Positions 15,257 through 24,202 of a stretch of 38,773 bases of DNA are shown piece after piece. The translations under genes were made by a program, and so were the position numbers. The notes beneath the pieces were generated by a model. The model was not told the DNA's origin and did not search any database. It saw only the letters and a program-made list of their open reading frames with translations. Numbering within the stretch: position 1 is the stretch's first letter; each line of letters begins with the position of its first letter. The stretch spans positions 1 to 38,773 of the forward strand of contig CAMIYM010000020.1 in assembly GCA_946403085.1 (NCBI GenBank), written 5' to 3'. This DNA comes from an uncultured Clostridia bacterium. Lineage in GTDB: Bacteria; Bacillota; Clostridia; Saccharofermentanales; Saccharofermentanaceae.

Positions 15257-16933
15257 TTAATTAAATGTATCCTTTGTTATGAAGACAGGTTCACTATACT
15301 TTACATCGAAGCATACTGTCACTGTGAAATTATCAAGGTCATAAACGCAGGACCACTCGGTACCGATGCTGTTATTCTTGTTATCGTATCCGACTTTTTG
15401 AAGAAGGCTCATTGCTTTCTTATTATCAGCAACGCATTTGCAGTCACCGAGTTCCTTCATGAGCTCTTCATAACGTGTATCATTACCCGGATCGATAAAT
15501 GCATCACCGGTGCAGATGACATAGTTAGTAACAGCCGGATTATCTTTGACATACATCTTGTCACCGAACCACTCGATAACAACACTTCTGCCTGTCTTAT
15601 CGCAGACGAAAAGATGGAAAGATGTACCGAGCATCGTATTCATATCGTACTTCTCAAAGAAAGCGATTGCTTCATCGACCGTCGCACACTTATCAAGTAT
15701 GGCTCTTACAGCAACATTGATAAGGACATCCTTCTTGCCGGTATTCTGATGCAGTTCATCAGTCTCAAGTTCAAGGATAGATACACCAAGGCCCGTCTCA
15801 TTCATTCCTTCAACGACGAAGTAAGGTGCAGCAAGAGTTGCTGCTCTGCCCGCAAATGATGTCGGTGACATCTGCCCTTCACCGCTTCCGATATTAACGA
15901 TCGAAAGGTCGACCATAGCGATAGAATCGTAGCCGTCTTTGGGATCACAATAGATCATCAGGCAATCAGTCTCCGGATAATCCAGGTTACGTCCCATAAG
16001 GTGATTTCCATTCTCATCTGTCACAAGGAATGCCGCACATCCAAATGCTTTTCCATCCATTGATAACGGGAGGCCGTAAAACAGGTTCTTCCCTGCCCAT
16101 GCAAGAAGATCAGCCTCATTTGTGATTCCTGATTCAAGCATGTTGTCAAGCTTGTAATCGGCAGTGTACTTAACAGTATAAGCGCCTGTCTGATACTCCT
16201 TCAAAGACATGATGGTTGCGATCTGTTTTCTTACCGCGAAAAGGATCACAATCACGCCTGCTGCTATTAAGACAACAAATCCCAATACGATATGTCTTGC
16301 CTTAAGCTTATATGACAGAAGGATGCATAAAGCAGCCAGAAGTCCGACAGATGCAATGATGATACCCGTCATCTTGATCGAACCATAATTAACGGTGGGA
16401 GTTGCTTCACACATCACATGCGAGATAGTCTTCTTTAAATACTCACGGCCATTATCAGACAATGTCTCAGTCAGGGTTTTTAAATATTCGGGATTAGCGT
16501 CCGGATCTTCACTTACTATTGAATACAACTTTTCGTAATAAGCAATGACATAGTCATACGATTTCTGCCAGGTCTCATCCGGACACTCGATGACCTTAAC
16601 ATTGTAGATGTATCTTCCCTGGGAATCCCTGGGCACGAGATAACGTCCTACCGCATAAGGATTGGTATCTACGCCGCTGATTATGTAAGAACAATCGTAG
16701 TCCTCGATCTCATATGGAGTATAAAGACAGAGACCTTTCTCGATCTCAAAGAAATCCTCTTTTACAAGATGCACCTTGCCTGAAGCGCCGGGAACAAAGG
16801 AAGCTGTATCATTGATATCTATCGTGTTACCGCCGGTGCTGTCACTTTTCTCCATAACAGTACCTGTGACGCATGTTCCGACGCCGGCAGCTGCAATTAC
16901 AGCTGCTATGACAAGTGCAATCTTCTTTCCCAT
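15257..16933 (-). CDS. Membrane-tethered Ntn-hydrolase (choloylglycine hydrolase / acyl-transferase-like, C45/C59)
   Basis: A 558-residue protein with an N-terminal signal or membrane helix (about 5-22), an unrecognised extracellular domain (about 40-185), two further membrane helices (188-208 and 214-234) and a C-terminal Ntn-hydrolase domain. The catalytic block is G298-C299-A-A-F followed by GRNLDY at 314-319, as in linear amide C-N hydrolases, where the Cys becomes the N-terminal nucleophile after self-cleavage. EGMNETGLGVSILEL is another conserved stretch of the family. Cleavage at Cys299 would release the enzyme from its tether, an unusual layout. GAGGGGG precedes the ATG at 16933; an upstream in-frame ATG at 16954 overlaps the preceding gene. 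Substrates of relatives are bile salts, penicillins, N-acyl lactones and acyl amides; here unknown. Confidence 0.82.
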   Translation of the reverse strand: MGKKIALVIAAVIAAAGVGTCVTGTVMEKSDSTGGNTIDINDTASFVPGASGKVHLVKEDFFEIEKGLCLYTPYEIEDYDCSYIISGVDTNPYAVGRYLVPRDSQGRYIYNVKVIECPDETWQKSYDYVIAYYEKLYSIVSEDPDANPEYLKTLTETLSDNGREYLKKTISHVMCEATPTVNYGSIKMTGIIIASVGLLAALCILLSYKLKARHIVLGFVVLIAAGVIVILFAVRKQIATIMSLKEYQTGAYTVKYTADYKLDNMLESGITNEADLLAWAGKNLFYGLPLSMDGKAFGCAAFLVTDENGNHLMGRNLDYPETDCLMIYCDPKDGYDSIAMVDLSIVNIGSGEGQMSPTSFAGRAATLAAPYFVVEGMNETGLGVSILELETDELHQNTGKKDVLINVAVRAILDKCATVDEAIAFFEKYDMNTMLGTSFHLFVCDKTGRSVVIEWFGDKMYVKDNPAVTNYVICTGDAFIDPGNDTRYEELMKELGDCKCVADNKKAMSLLQKVGYDNKNNSIGTEWSCVYDLDNFTVTVCFDVKYSEPVFITKDTFN

Positions 16934-16950
16934 GTGATCCCCCTCTTTGA

Positions 16951-17397
16951 TCAATCCTTTGCCAAATACACAAAAGTCAGTTCATCATTGATCTTCTCTT
17001 CTTTGAATCTCCTGTACCCCAGTGATTCGTAAAGTCTAATGTTGTCGACACTTTTCGTGCTGGTAAACAGTTCATATCTGCAATCGAAGAAAAACTTCTC
17101 AATAGCTCTTATCAGCATGCTTCCGTTGCCCTGATTCCTGTAATCAGGATGCACCATCAACTTGCCGATATAAGCGACATGTCTCTTCTCATAAGCTCTA
17201 ACGGAACCGATTATCTTATCGCCGTCAGTCATCTTAAGGATTATGCCGTTATTGAATTCTTCAGTTAATTCTTCAAGTGTCTCTTTAAGGGGTGGGATAT
17301 CCTTGTTATTAAACAAGGCAGCTTCGCTCTGATAAGCAAGATACTGGAGATCCAAGATCTCTTTAAGATCGCAAAGTTCAGCTTTTCTTATATCCAT
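16951..17397 (-). CDS. GNAT-family N-acetyltransferase
   Basis: A cytosolic acetyltransferase of 148 residues starting at 17397 after GGGAGGG. The acetyl-CoA loop is HPDYRNQGNGSMLIRAIE, the canonical RxxGxG/A motif, preceded by beta strand VAYIGKLMV and followed by KSVDNIRLYESLGYRRF, the typical final helix-strand of the fold. The substrate could be a small molecule or a protein N-terminus. It ends 17 bases before the Ntn-hydrolase start, consistent with one transcript. Confidence 0.88.
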   Translation of the reverse strand: MDIRKAELCDLKEILDLQYLAYQSEAALFNNKDIPPLKETLEELTEEFNNGIILKMTDGDKIIGSVRAYEKRHVAYIGKLMVHPDYRNQGNGSMLIRAIEKFFFDCRYELFTSTKSVDNIRLYESLGYRRFKEEKINDELTFVYLAKD

Positions 17398-17473
17398 GTG
17401 AAACCCTCCCCATAACTGGGAATATAATATCACATGTTAGATTTATTTAATATTTTTATTCCGGACAGGGATA

Positions 17474-18544
17474 TCAGAGATCACCGTATTTTATCGTAGC
17501 GTTTTCTTCTGTGTCAGAATTGAATATAACGACATTATTCTCACGGTCCCAATTCACAAGAACAGAGACAGGGCGGAATGAGGCAAACATCTTGTCATTT
17601 GCAGCAAACTTCTCAGAGTTATACTTAATGTCCCATATGCGGAGCTGATCTACTTTCAGTGACTCTTTGGTAAAGCCGTCAGCCAGACGTTCTTCCTCAG
17701 TCATAAGGAAGTATCTCATTCCCGGAGCATTATTCGGGTTATCTCCATATGCATCCCAGGTAAGATCTGTAAAATAGCCCTTGCCGCCCAGCTCGATAAA
17801 TGTCCAGTCATGATATCCTGAGTCACCATCGCCTTCAGCAGTAACAGCTTCAACTCCTGCCTGAAGGAGCATGTAAGCATATGCATCTGCCAGTTCGCAG
17901 CAGATTCCCTTCTTGGTCATAAGACATGCATATGTGCTGAAATCATCGACCGTGCATCCGTCAATGCTGCTGTAGTCGTACTGGTAATTCTTGCACATAT
18001 AAAGATATATTCCGAAAGTCTTCTCGAAGTCAGAATAATCTGAACGGATAGCCTCATTAAGCATACGTTCTATCTCAGCTTCAAAAGCTTTCTCTTTATC
18101 AAGGAACTTATCCTTGCCCTTCGGATATTTGATCTTACCTATGCCGTCACTGTAACCGCCGCCTTGTACAATCGTGCAGGCCGCAGGAAAGAAAGATCCG
18201 ATTACGGCTTCATCAGTGCACCAGTCGTATGCCTTTTTATCTGTGCACTTAAAAGTATCTTCACCTGCTTTTGCAGCATCGATCAGATTATATAAAGATT
18301 CCCACATATCTTCAGTAACATACTCGGACAGGAGATTCGTATGTACGTGAGGATTGAACTTAACGGGTTCTGCTTCCTTAGTGGTCTCTGTAGTGGAAGA
18401 TTCCGTTACATTGACAACTATCTCTTCAGCTGATGTTGCCGTGGGCTTATCAGTATAGCTCGCTTCCGTTACAGGACTGGTACCGCAGCCTGAAAGAACC
18501 AGGATAAATGCTATAAATGCGCTTATGTATTTAATTCTTTTCAT
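17474..18544 (-). CDS. Lipoprotein with transglutaminase-like cysteine protease domain
   Basis: The start is placed at the ATG at 18544, giving signal peptide MKRIKYISAFIAFILV and lipobox LSGC (Cys20). An upstream TTG at 18565 is the alternative. A Thr/Glu-rich linker (about 25-62) leads to an alpha-helical region and the transglutaminase-like core: nucleophile C215 in KKGICCELADAYAYML, H245 in GYHDWTFIELGG and D260 in YFTDLTWDA, a complete Cys-His-Asp triad. Bacterial members are mostly extracellular peptidases or cross-linking enzymes acting on surface proteins or peptidoglycan peptides. Together with the tandem S41 proteases it gives this gene run a proteolytic, envelope-facing theme. A candidate promoter at 18587 suggests it could also be transcribed separately. 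Confidence 0.85.
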   Translation of the reverse strand: MKRIKYISAFIAFILVLSGCGTSPVTEASYTDKPTATSAEEIVVNVTESSTTETTKEAEPVKFNPHVHTNLLSEYVTEDMWESLYNLIDAAKAGEDTFKCTDKKAYDWCTDEAVIGSFFPAACTIVQGGGYSDGIGKIKYPKGKDKFLDKEKAFEAEIERMLNEAIRSDYSDFEKTFGIYLYMCKNYQYDYSSIDGCTVDDFSTYACLMTKKGICCELADAYAYMLLQAGVEAVTAEGDGDSGYHDWTFIELGGKGYFTDLTWDAYGDNPNNAPGMRYFLMTEEERLADGFTKESLKVDQLRIWDIKYNSEKFAANDKMFASFRPVSVLVNWDRENNVVIFNSDTEENATIKYGDL

Positions 18545-18586
18545 ATATTTATTCCAAAACTCCAATCATGCTTTTCATGATGGCAG

Positions 18587-18595
18587 ATTCTAACA
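18587..18595 (-). promoter_or_regulatory. Extended -10 promoter candidate before the transglutaminase-like gene
   Basis: Minus-strand TGtTAGAAT (-10 hexamer 18587-18592) is an extended -10 box 43 bases before the ATG. No convincing -35 box. The 111-base gap (18545-18655) is otherwise empty apart from two 5-base-pair hairpins. Confidence 0.35.
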
Positions 18596-18655
18596 CCCTG
18601 TTTCATCGAAACGGCATCAATTCCGAACAATTATTTTTAACATTTGAAAGCGGAT

Positions 18656-19645
18656 TTATTCCTGTTTTTCCGAGATTACATCGCCTTTAAGATCAAGGAA
18701 TCTGTCCCTGAGTTCCTTGATAAGTTGGTTGTCTTTTTTGGAATATGTCTTGTACTGGAAAATACTGTAATAAGACTTACCTAATGTGATATCAAAATTC
18801 CACGGACTGTAATCAGTCGCAAAGTCCTTGTTGGAAGGTCTTTTCGACAAAGCAATAACGTTATTGTCCTTAATGAATGATTCAAACTCTTTGACTTTAT
18901 CTTCAGATACCGAGTATTCCGTTATGATCAACGGCGAAGAATGCTCCTGTCTGTCGCTGCTCTCGAAGATCCACTTGCCGTCTTTATCCTTCTTAAGCAT
19001 ATGGTGGTGACTCTCACCTAACATATCGCCATATCCCGGGCTATATGAGAAGGATTCCAGATCACCGCTGTTATTCTTTTTAATAACAGACTTGCGGACC
19101 GCATAGATCACCAGATATGCTGCAAGCGCTGTAACAAGCATCGCCTCAACAACCATTACCAATGCCAGCGATGCAGCCACCGCCCACATATCTATACGCG
19201 CCTTATAGACCTTGAACCTGTAAGGCTCGACTATTTCATACTTGTCATTCTCGTCCTGGGCAACACCTTCCGGAAGACTGGCATATCCGGTTACCTTTCC
19301 ATATATCACCAGTTCCTGTGTCTGGCCATTTGCATCGTCTATATAAGTGGCATCTTTCCTGATCATGATGTCCTTGCGGAACTGTCCGTCGACAAAGGAT
19401 GTCCAGTGTCTGCTGTAGCGGATGTAATCAACGTCGTCCAGCCTTACATCACCGACTCGGTTGCAGATCGAGAATTCGGTATCGTAACCCGCAGCTTTTG
19501 CAAGAGCCATATCATGCTCGTTCTCTTTAACGCGGTTATTATCAATAATTGAACATATTGCGAAAACAGCAGCCGACACTACTGCCAACGCTATTATTAT
19601 CCCAAGTAATATTTTCCAGGTCTTGTGTTCTTTAAGAGGCTTCAC
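18656..19645 (-). CDS. Membrane protein of unknown function, two transmembrane helices
   Basis: The gene begins with GTG at 19643-19645, after AAGGAT. The 329-residue protein has one N-terminal membrane helix (about 12-33), an extracellular domain of about 120 residues, a second strongly hydrophobic stretch (about 153-184) and a cytoplasmic C-terminal domain of about 140 residues containing a basic-acidic KKDKDGKWIFESSDRQEH segment. No family is recognised. It lies 23 bases after the S41 protease gene in the same direction. The extracellular-plus-cytoplasmic layout would fit a receptor or anti-sigma-like signal transducer, but no motif proves this. Confidence 0.72.
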   Translation of the reverse strand: MKPLKEHKTWKILLGIIIALAVVSAAVFAICSIIDNNRVKENEHDMALAKAAGYDTEFSICNRVGDVRLDDVDYIRYSRHWTSFVDGQFRKDIMIRKDATYIDDANGQTQELVIYGKVTGYASLPEGVAQDENDKYEIVEPYRFKVYKARIDMWAVAASLALVMVVEAMLVTALAAYLVIYAVRKSVIKKNNSGDLESFSYSPGYGDMLGESHHHMLKKDKDGKWIFESSDRQEHSSPLIITEYSVSEDKVKEFESFIKDNNVIALSKRPSNKDFATDYSPWNFDITLGKSYYSIFQYKTYSKKDNQLIKELRDRFLDLKGDVISEKQE

Positions 19646-19668
19646 TGTTCAGATCCTTTTTTAAGACA

Positions 19669-21447
19669 TTATACTTCAAGGTCTTTCTTTTTATTCAGAT
19701 ACTTGCGCGCATAATCTGCTTCATAATCGATCCACGGATTCTCACCGTCATTATATAGATACCCTATTGTTTCCTTATCGAGAGGTATCTTCTCATCCAG
19801 TTCTATAGAACCCTTTCTGTCCTTCCCGGGATCGATAAGGACTGAGCCGTCAGAGTCCAGCGTAGAAAACATAGGATAGTAGACAGTGATAAAGCTGTCA
19901 GTAAGAAGGCATTCAGCACCCATCGCCTGGGCACTGTGTACTGATGTGGTAACACCCATAAGTGTGACATTGGGGCATCGGGAAAGATAGTACGCCAGAA
20001 TGTCTCCACCGCTTCCGCATCCGGAATTCGTCAGTACGACTACAGGCAGATCAGAATACCTTCCGTCAGGCTTGATCTTATATTCCTTATTCTTTCTCAT
20101 CTCTTTACCGTCATATACACCCTTATACATAACGATCTCCTCATTGGTAAAGAGTGAGATTATCTCTTCACAGATAACGGGAAAGCCTCCGATATTGCCT
20201 CTGATATCGATGACAAGACTGTCCATCCCCTTAGCCTTAAGCTCCTCTATCCTGGATATAAGAAGGTCTTTTACCATAGGGTATTCATCCCTCATCGCAG
20301 CAGGTCTGTCTCTTAAGACATTGTAAAACTCACGCGGTATATAGAGATAACCGCAGTGATCATCTAACATCTCTGTATATGCGAACTGCAGGTCGTAATT
20401 AGCCTTTATCAGGTGACTGCATCCTGTCAGAGGTTTTACAGCCTGGCTCCTCCTGAGATCTCCGTCACCTATGCTCTTTACCGTGATCTCCTGTTCGGTT
20501 CCGTTACTGTCTATAAACCGCACATTCAAGACATCGCCGCCCATGGTCGAGAGATAGACCGGTCTGAAAAGATCTTCTGTCTCGGCTATCGGGAAATTAG
20601 ATATTACGCCGCCCGAAGATACGCATCTTACCTCGGATATAGCTTCATCTATATCTTGGCCGTTCCAGCCTGTTATCACCATGCCGCTGCGCAGTCCCTT
20701 CCCGTAAGCTTCTCCGTTGCTGTCGACAAGAACTGCAACAGTCTTACCGTCATCCCTCCCGATCATCGAGAAGCCGTAATCGTTGCCGGACATATCCTTT
20801 TCGACTGCTTCCCATAAGGGCTGATCACTGATAACGAAGTCCACATGCCTGTCATGGAATTCATAGCAAAGATTAGCCACCACGACGGCAAACGCTTCCC
20901 TGTCTTTATTCTTTTCGGCTTCCTCAGCCAAAGGAATGTATCTATATCTCAAGTCATCAAAATCGATCTCCTTGTGGTCGCGCAGCACATAATTCTGCTC
21001 CAGTTCATCTATAAGCGAAGCGATGGAGTCCCTGTATCCCATACGGCTGAAATTGCTGAAATGAGATCCGAAGAAAATGACATAAACCAAAGACCAGATG
21101 GTAATGCAGAAAGCTGTGACTGCATTAAGGACCATAGGCCACTTTTTCTTTTTCCTCTTCGCATAGAACATGCACAATACACAATAAAGGACTGCGATAA
21201 TGCCATATGTTCCGTGCCTGTCAAGTCCGAGAACGATATCACCCTTCGTATAATTGAACAGATAGAAGATGATGTAATTAATGACAGGAATAAACGCGAG
21301 AACAGTGAACACATTCTCTTTGTTCCATTTTACCTTCAGCGCGAAAAACAGGAGAACAAAGAACCAGCAAGACGTGAAGATCATGATGTATTGCATAGGA
21401 GCATCAAGCACCTTAAACAATCCCCAAATCTCGCTGATCAAGCTCAC
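19669..21447 (-). CDS. Membrane-bound S41-family (C-terminal processing) serine protease, copy 2
   Basis: A 592-residue protein with four predicted membrane helices in the first 130 residues and an extracytoplasmic peptidase part. YVLRDHKEIDFDDL and LCYEFHDRH are typical of the Tsp/C-terminal protease cap; a degenerate PDZ-like segment lies near 230-275; RGNIGG (416-421) and NSGCGSGGD with nucleophile S479 match the S41 core. A GTG start at 21447 is preceded by GGGGAGA inside the end of the upstream gene, and only one base separates stop and start. It is a tandem duplicate of the product of 21449-23206. A membrane-fused S41 protease is unusual; most have a single signal peptide. Likely substrate: an unfolded or secreted peptide tail. 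Confidence 0.87.
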   Translation of the reverse strand: MSLISEIWGLFKVLDAPMQYIMIFTSCWFFVLLFFALKVKWNKENVFTVLAFIPVINYIIFYLFNYTKGDIVLGLDRHGTYGIIAVLYCVLCMFYAKRKKKKWPMVLNAVTAFCITIWSLVYVIFFGSHFSNFSRMGYRDSIASLIDELEQNYVLRDHKEIDFDDLRYRYIPLAEEAEKNKDREAFAVVVANLCYEFHDRHVDFVISDQPLWEAVEKDMSGNDYGFSMIGRDDGKTVAVLVDSNGEAYGKGLRSGMVITGWNGQDIDEAISEVRCVSSGGVISNFPIAETEDLFRPVYLSTMGGDVLNVRFIDSNGTEQEITVKSIGDGDLRRSQAVKPLTGCSHLIKANYDLQFAYTEMLDDHCGYLYIPREFYNVLRDRPAAMRDEYPMVKDLLISRIEELKAKGMDSLVIDIRGNIGGFPVICEEIISLFTNEEIVMYKGVYDGKEMRKNKEYKIKPDGRYSDLPVVVLTNSGCGSGGDILAYYLSRCPNVTLMGVTTSVHSAQAMGAECLLTDSFITVYYPMFSTLDSDGSVLIDPGKDRKGSIELDEKIPLDKETIGYLYNDGENPWIDYEADYARKYLNKKKDLEV

Positions 21448-21448
21448 G

Positions 21449-23206
21449 TCATATCTCCCCGTTCAAATACTTCCTTGTATACGCCAGATCATAATCACCG
21501 CCCAACTCATACATGCAGTAGACCGCAGTGGAATCAAGCGGGATCCTCTTATCTAATTTTAATGAACTCTTCCTGTCTTTACCAGCATCCATAACTACCG
21601 AACCGTTCTCATCAAGAGATGCGATAATGGGATACCTGACAGTGATCCGTCCATCTGTAAGATAGCACCTGCCGCCTAATGCCTGCGCCGATCCCCACGT
21701 AGTCGTAATGCCCATCATCGTAACGTTCGGGCACTTTGAAATGCTGTATGCAAACATATCTCCGGAACTTGCACATCCGGCATTTACCAGAGCTACAACC
21801 GGAATATCTTTATACCTTCCGTCAACAGGGATCGTCCATGCCCAGCTGTCACTCATCCTGTAAGTCTTGCCGTCGTAGAATCCGCCGTAATATACGATTT
21901 CCTTATCGGTGAACAGGGATACGATCTCCTCGTAGATAACATCGATTCCACCGTCATTTCCTCTTAAGTCAAGGATCAGTCTGTCCATACCCTGAGCCTT
22001 AAGGCCTTCGATCCTGTCCACGATCAGCTGTTTGAGCGAAGGATATTCATCCGCCAAGGCCGCACCGATGTCATTTACGGGATCATAAGATTCTTGAGGT
22101 ATACAGAGATATCCGCAGTGGTCATCTAACATCTTCGCAAACCCAAACTCGCTGCACCACTTCTCGCTCAACGGATAAAGCGCTTCTTTGAGTCTGTCGT
22201 AATAGCTTCCGTTAGCTGATACTGATACTTCCTTCTCATTACCTGACTCATCGATAAATTTAACCTTAACTTTATCCCCGCCCTTGCCTGCAAGGAATAT
22301 CGGTTTTACGATCTCCTCATTCTCAGCGATCGGGAATGCACATATCTGGTACATAGGCTGTACACAGCGCACTTTGGATATTGCCTCATCTATCTTAACC
22401 CCGTCCCACTCTGTGATCACAGATCTGTTACGGATACCGAGCTTATATGCTTCAGACTTCTTGTCGAGAAGAATGACAACTGTCTTGCCGTCATCCTGCC
22501 TGATCATCGAAAAGCCGTAATCGTTGCCTGCCATCTTATACATGACCTTACTGTTCAGTTCATCATCGAGAACTCTGAATGACAGATGGCCGTCATGGAA
22601 TTCGTAGCAAAGGTTTGTAACAGCCTCCGCAAATGCTACTTCATCCTTATTCTTTTCTGCTTCAGCAGCCATCGGAATATATGTATTTCTGAGAGCATCA
22701 AAATCAATCTCTTTATGATCTCTCAAGACATAATTCTTTTCGAGCTCATCGATAAGAAGCGACATCGATCTCTCATATCCGTAATGAGTAAAATTCCCAA
22801 GGTGAAATGATCCTTCGAATGCAAACACATAAAGAATCGCAACAGAAGAAAACACAAAGGTAAGAAAACCTGCTATTACCAGAGGCAGGATCTTCCTTTT
22901 GCCATGGGATATCCAAAGCCCGGTCAGAAGAAAGAGCAAAGCTGCAACAAGGTGCGGTCCATATCTAAGAAGGCCTACAGTCTGATTGCCTTTTGTGAAG
23001 TTGATCAGATAGAACACCGCGAAATGGATAACAGGAATAAGCCCCAGGATCTTGAATATCTTCTTGTCCTTTTTACGCATGATGATCATGAACAGAACAA
23101 GCACAAGAAACCATGCAGGCGTAAATATCATCAGATAACCTGTTGGCCCGTCTGCAAGCGACAGGAGTTCAAATATCTCTTTTATGAGGTCAACAGCAAT
23201 TTCCAC
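21449..23206 (-). CDS. Membrane-bound S41-family serine protease, copy 1
   Basis: A 585-residue paralogue of the next gene, alike along its whole length, including the four membrane helices (about 22-44, 50-70, 84-100, 106-129). The peptidase core shows the PDZ-like DDGKTVVILLDKKSEAYKLGI region (236-258), RGNDGG at 415-420 and NAGCASSGD with nucleophile S480, closer to the classic TASASE pattern than the copy next to it. GTG start with AGAGG nine bases upstream. It follows the acetyltransferase gene by 13 bases. The two copies may recognise different substrates or form a heteromer; neither can be decided from sequence. Confidence 0.88.
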   Translation of the reverse strand: MEIAVDLIKEIFELLSLADGPTGYLMIFTPAWFLVLVLFMIIMRKKDKKIFKILGLIPVIHFAVFYLINFTKGNQTVGLLRYGPHLVAALLFLLTGLWISHGKRKILPLVIAGFLTFVFSSVAILYVFAFEGSFHLGNFTHYGYERSMSLLIDELEKNYVLRDHKEIDFDALRNTYIPMAAEAEKNKDEVAFAEAVTNLCYEFHDGHLSFRVLDDELNSKVMYKMAGNDYGFSMIRQDDGKTVVILLDKKSEAYKLGIRNRSVITEWDGVKIDEAISKVRCVQPMYQICAFPIAENEEIVKPIFLAGKGGDKVKVKFIDESGNEKEVSVSANGSYYDRLKEALYPLSEKWCSEFGFAKMLDDHCGYLCIPQESYDPVNDIGAALADEYPSLKQLIVDRIEGLKAQGMDRLILDLRGNDGGIDVIYEEIVSLFTDKEIVYYGGFYDGKTYRMSDSWAWTIPVDGRYKDIPVVALVNAGCASSGDMFAYSISKCPNVTMMGITTTWGSAQALGGRCYLTDGRITVRYPIIASLDENGSVVMDAGKDRKSSLKLDKRIPLDSTAVYCMYELGGDYDLAYTRKYLNGEI

Positions 23207-23219
23207 AGCTCATATCCTC

Positions 23220-23624
23220 TTATGTCCAAAGAGAAGTTATACACATAGGGGACGCGCCTTCACTCACTTCAAAGCCGCAATGCTTATAGAATTCAAGAGC
23301 GGTATCATAAGCAATAACGCAGATCCTCATATAATCCTTATAGTAATCTTTTATGTATTCGACAAGCTTTCTGCCAATGCTCATTCCGTGATATTCAGGA
23401 TCGACAAGAAGATAATGGACATATGCATTCATTATCCCGTCATCCATAGCAGCAATAAGACCTACAAGCTTATCGCCATCCCAGGCTGAATAAACAGCTT
23501 TGTAATTTCTCATTGCAACAACGAGCTTATCCGGATAATGTCCGGACGACCACCCGACTGACAGGAATAATCTCTCTAATTCCTGTGCTTCAAATTCATG
23601 CTGTTCGCTATATTCAATTTCCAT
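23220..23624 (-). CDS. GNAT-family N-acetyltransferase
   Basis: A 134-residue cytosolic acetyltransferase. The start is the ATG at 23624, two bases after the TetR stop codon; a TTG two codons earlier is less likely. The acetyl-CoA motif is VDPEYHGMSIGRKLVEYI, with His-Gly-Met-Ser in place of the common RGxGxG, followed by ALEFYKHCGFE, which is the usual C-terminal end of the fold. Translation is probably coupled to the TetR gene. Substrate unknown. Confidence 0.87.
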   Translation of the reverse strand: MEIEYSEQHEFEAQELERLFLSVGWSSGHYPDKLVVAMRNYKAVYSAWDGDKLVGLIAAMDDGIMNAYVHYLLVDPEYHGMSIGRKLVEYIKDYYKDYMRICVIAYDTALEFYKHCGFEVSEGASPMCITSLWT

Positions 23625-23626
23625 GA

Positions 23627-24202
23627 TCAAGTCAAAAGCCTCTCATCAATATTCTTCCAGTTAACTGAAGTCTTTATACCCTTTACGCAGGCAATGGATG
23701 CCATACCATGAACGATAGACCAGATCTTGATGAGATCGATCTCCTGCTCTTCATATGTCTTCTCCAATCCGTTTTCATCAAGGTGCTTAAGGTAAAGTCT
23801 TCTGAGAAGCAGGAACGGCGGATAATCATCCTTATATTCTTTATTCATCTTAAGATGAACTCTGATACCCTGCTTCCCGAAAAGGAAAGTAAAATAATCG
23901 GGATTCTTATGGAAGAATGTAACGTACTCCCTTCCCATGGCTATAATAGCTGCATCTGCATTAGGCTTATCCGTAACAGCATTCTCAAGAACACTCATGA
24001 ATTTATCAGTAACGCTATCCATAATCGCTTCGATAAGTTCATTCTTATCCTTAAAATGAGCATAAGGTGCAGCATGCGATACACCGCATCTTGCAGCAAC
24101 TTTACGAAGAGAGAGTTCCTCTTCTCCGCTCTCATTGATAATTTTAAGTCCTGCATCAATAAGCGCCTGTCTTAAATTACCGTGATGATAATTATCAGCC
24201 AT
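23627..24202 (-). CDS. TetR/AcrR-family transcriptional regulator
   Basis: A 191-residue repressor. The N-terminal helix-turn-helix is recognisable: HHGNLRQALIDAGLKIINESGEEELSLRKVAARCGVSHAAPYAHFKDKNELIEAI, with the recognition helix at about residues 38-48. The C-terminal ligand-binding domain is the WHG type. AAAGGAGA precedes the ATG, which overlaps the end of the hydrolase gene by eight bases. It is the second gene of its own operon, so autoregulation is likely, and the palindrome TTGACA-G-TGTCAA at the operon promoter is the obvious operator. The ligand is unknown. Confidence 0.93.
   Translation of the reverse strand: MADNYHHGNLRQALIDAGLKIINESGEEELSLRKVAARCGVSHAAPYAHFKDKNELIEAIMDSVTDKFMSVLENAVTDKPNADAAIIAMGREYVTFFHKNPDYFTFLFGKQGIRVHLKMNKEYKDDYPPFLLLRRLYLKHLDENGLEKTYEEQEIDLIKIWSIVHGMASIACVKGIKTSVNWKNIDERLLT

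Noticed and set aside
15113..15859. Plus-strand ORF of 248 codons crossing the Ntn-hydrolase gene
   Set aside because: It is the antisense shadow of a well-supported gene and has no ribosome binding site of its own.
18541..18655. Terminator before the transglutaminase-like gene
   Set aside because: Only two weak 5-base-pair hairpins without U-runs are present, so a transcript break there is not supported.
20845..21594. Plus-strand ORF of 249 codons over the two S41 protease genes
   Set aside because: Antisense to two homologous genes with clear catalytic motifs; composition is rich in Ile, His and Ser, typical of an antisense frame.
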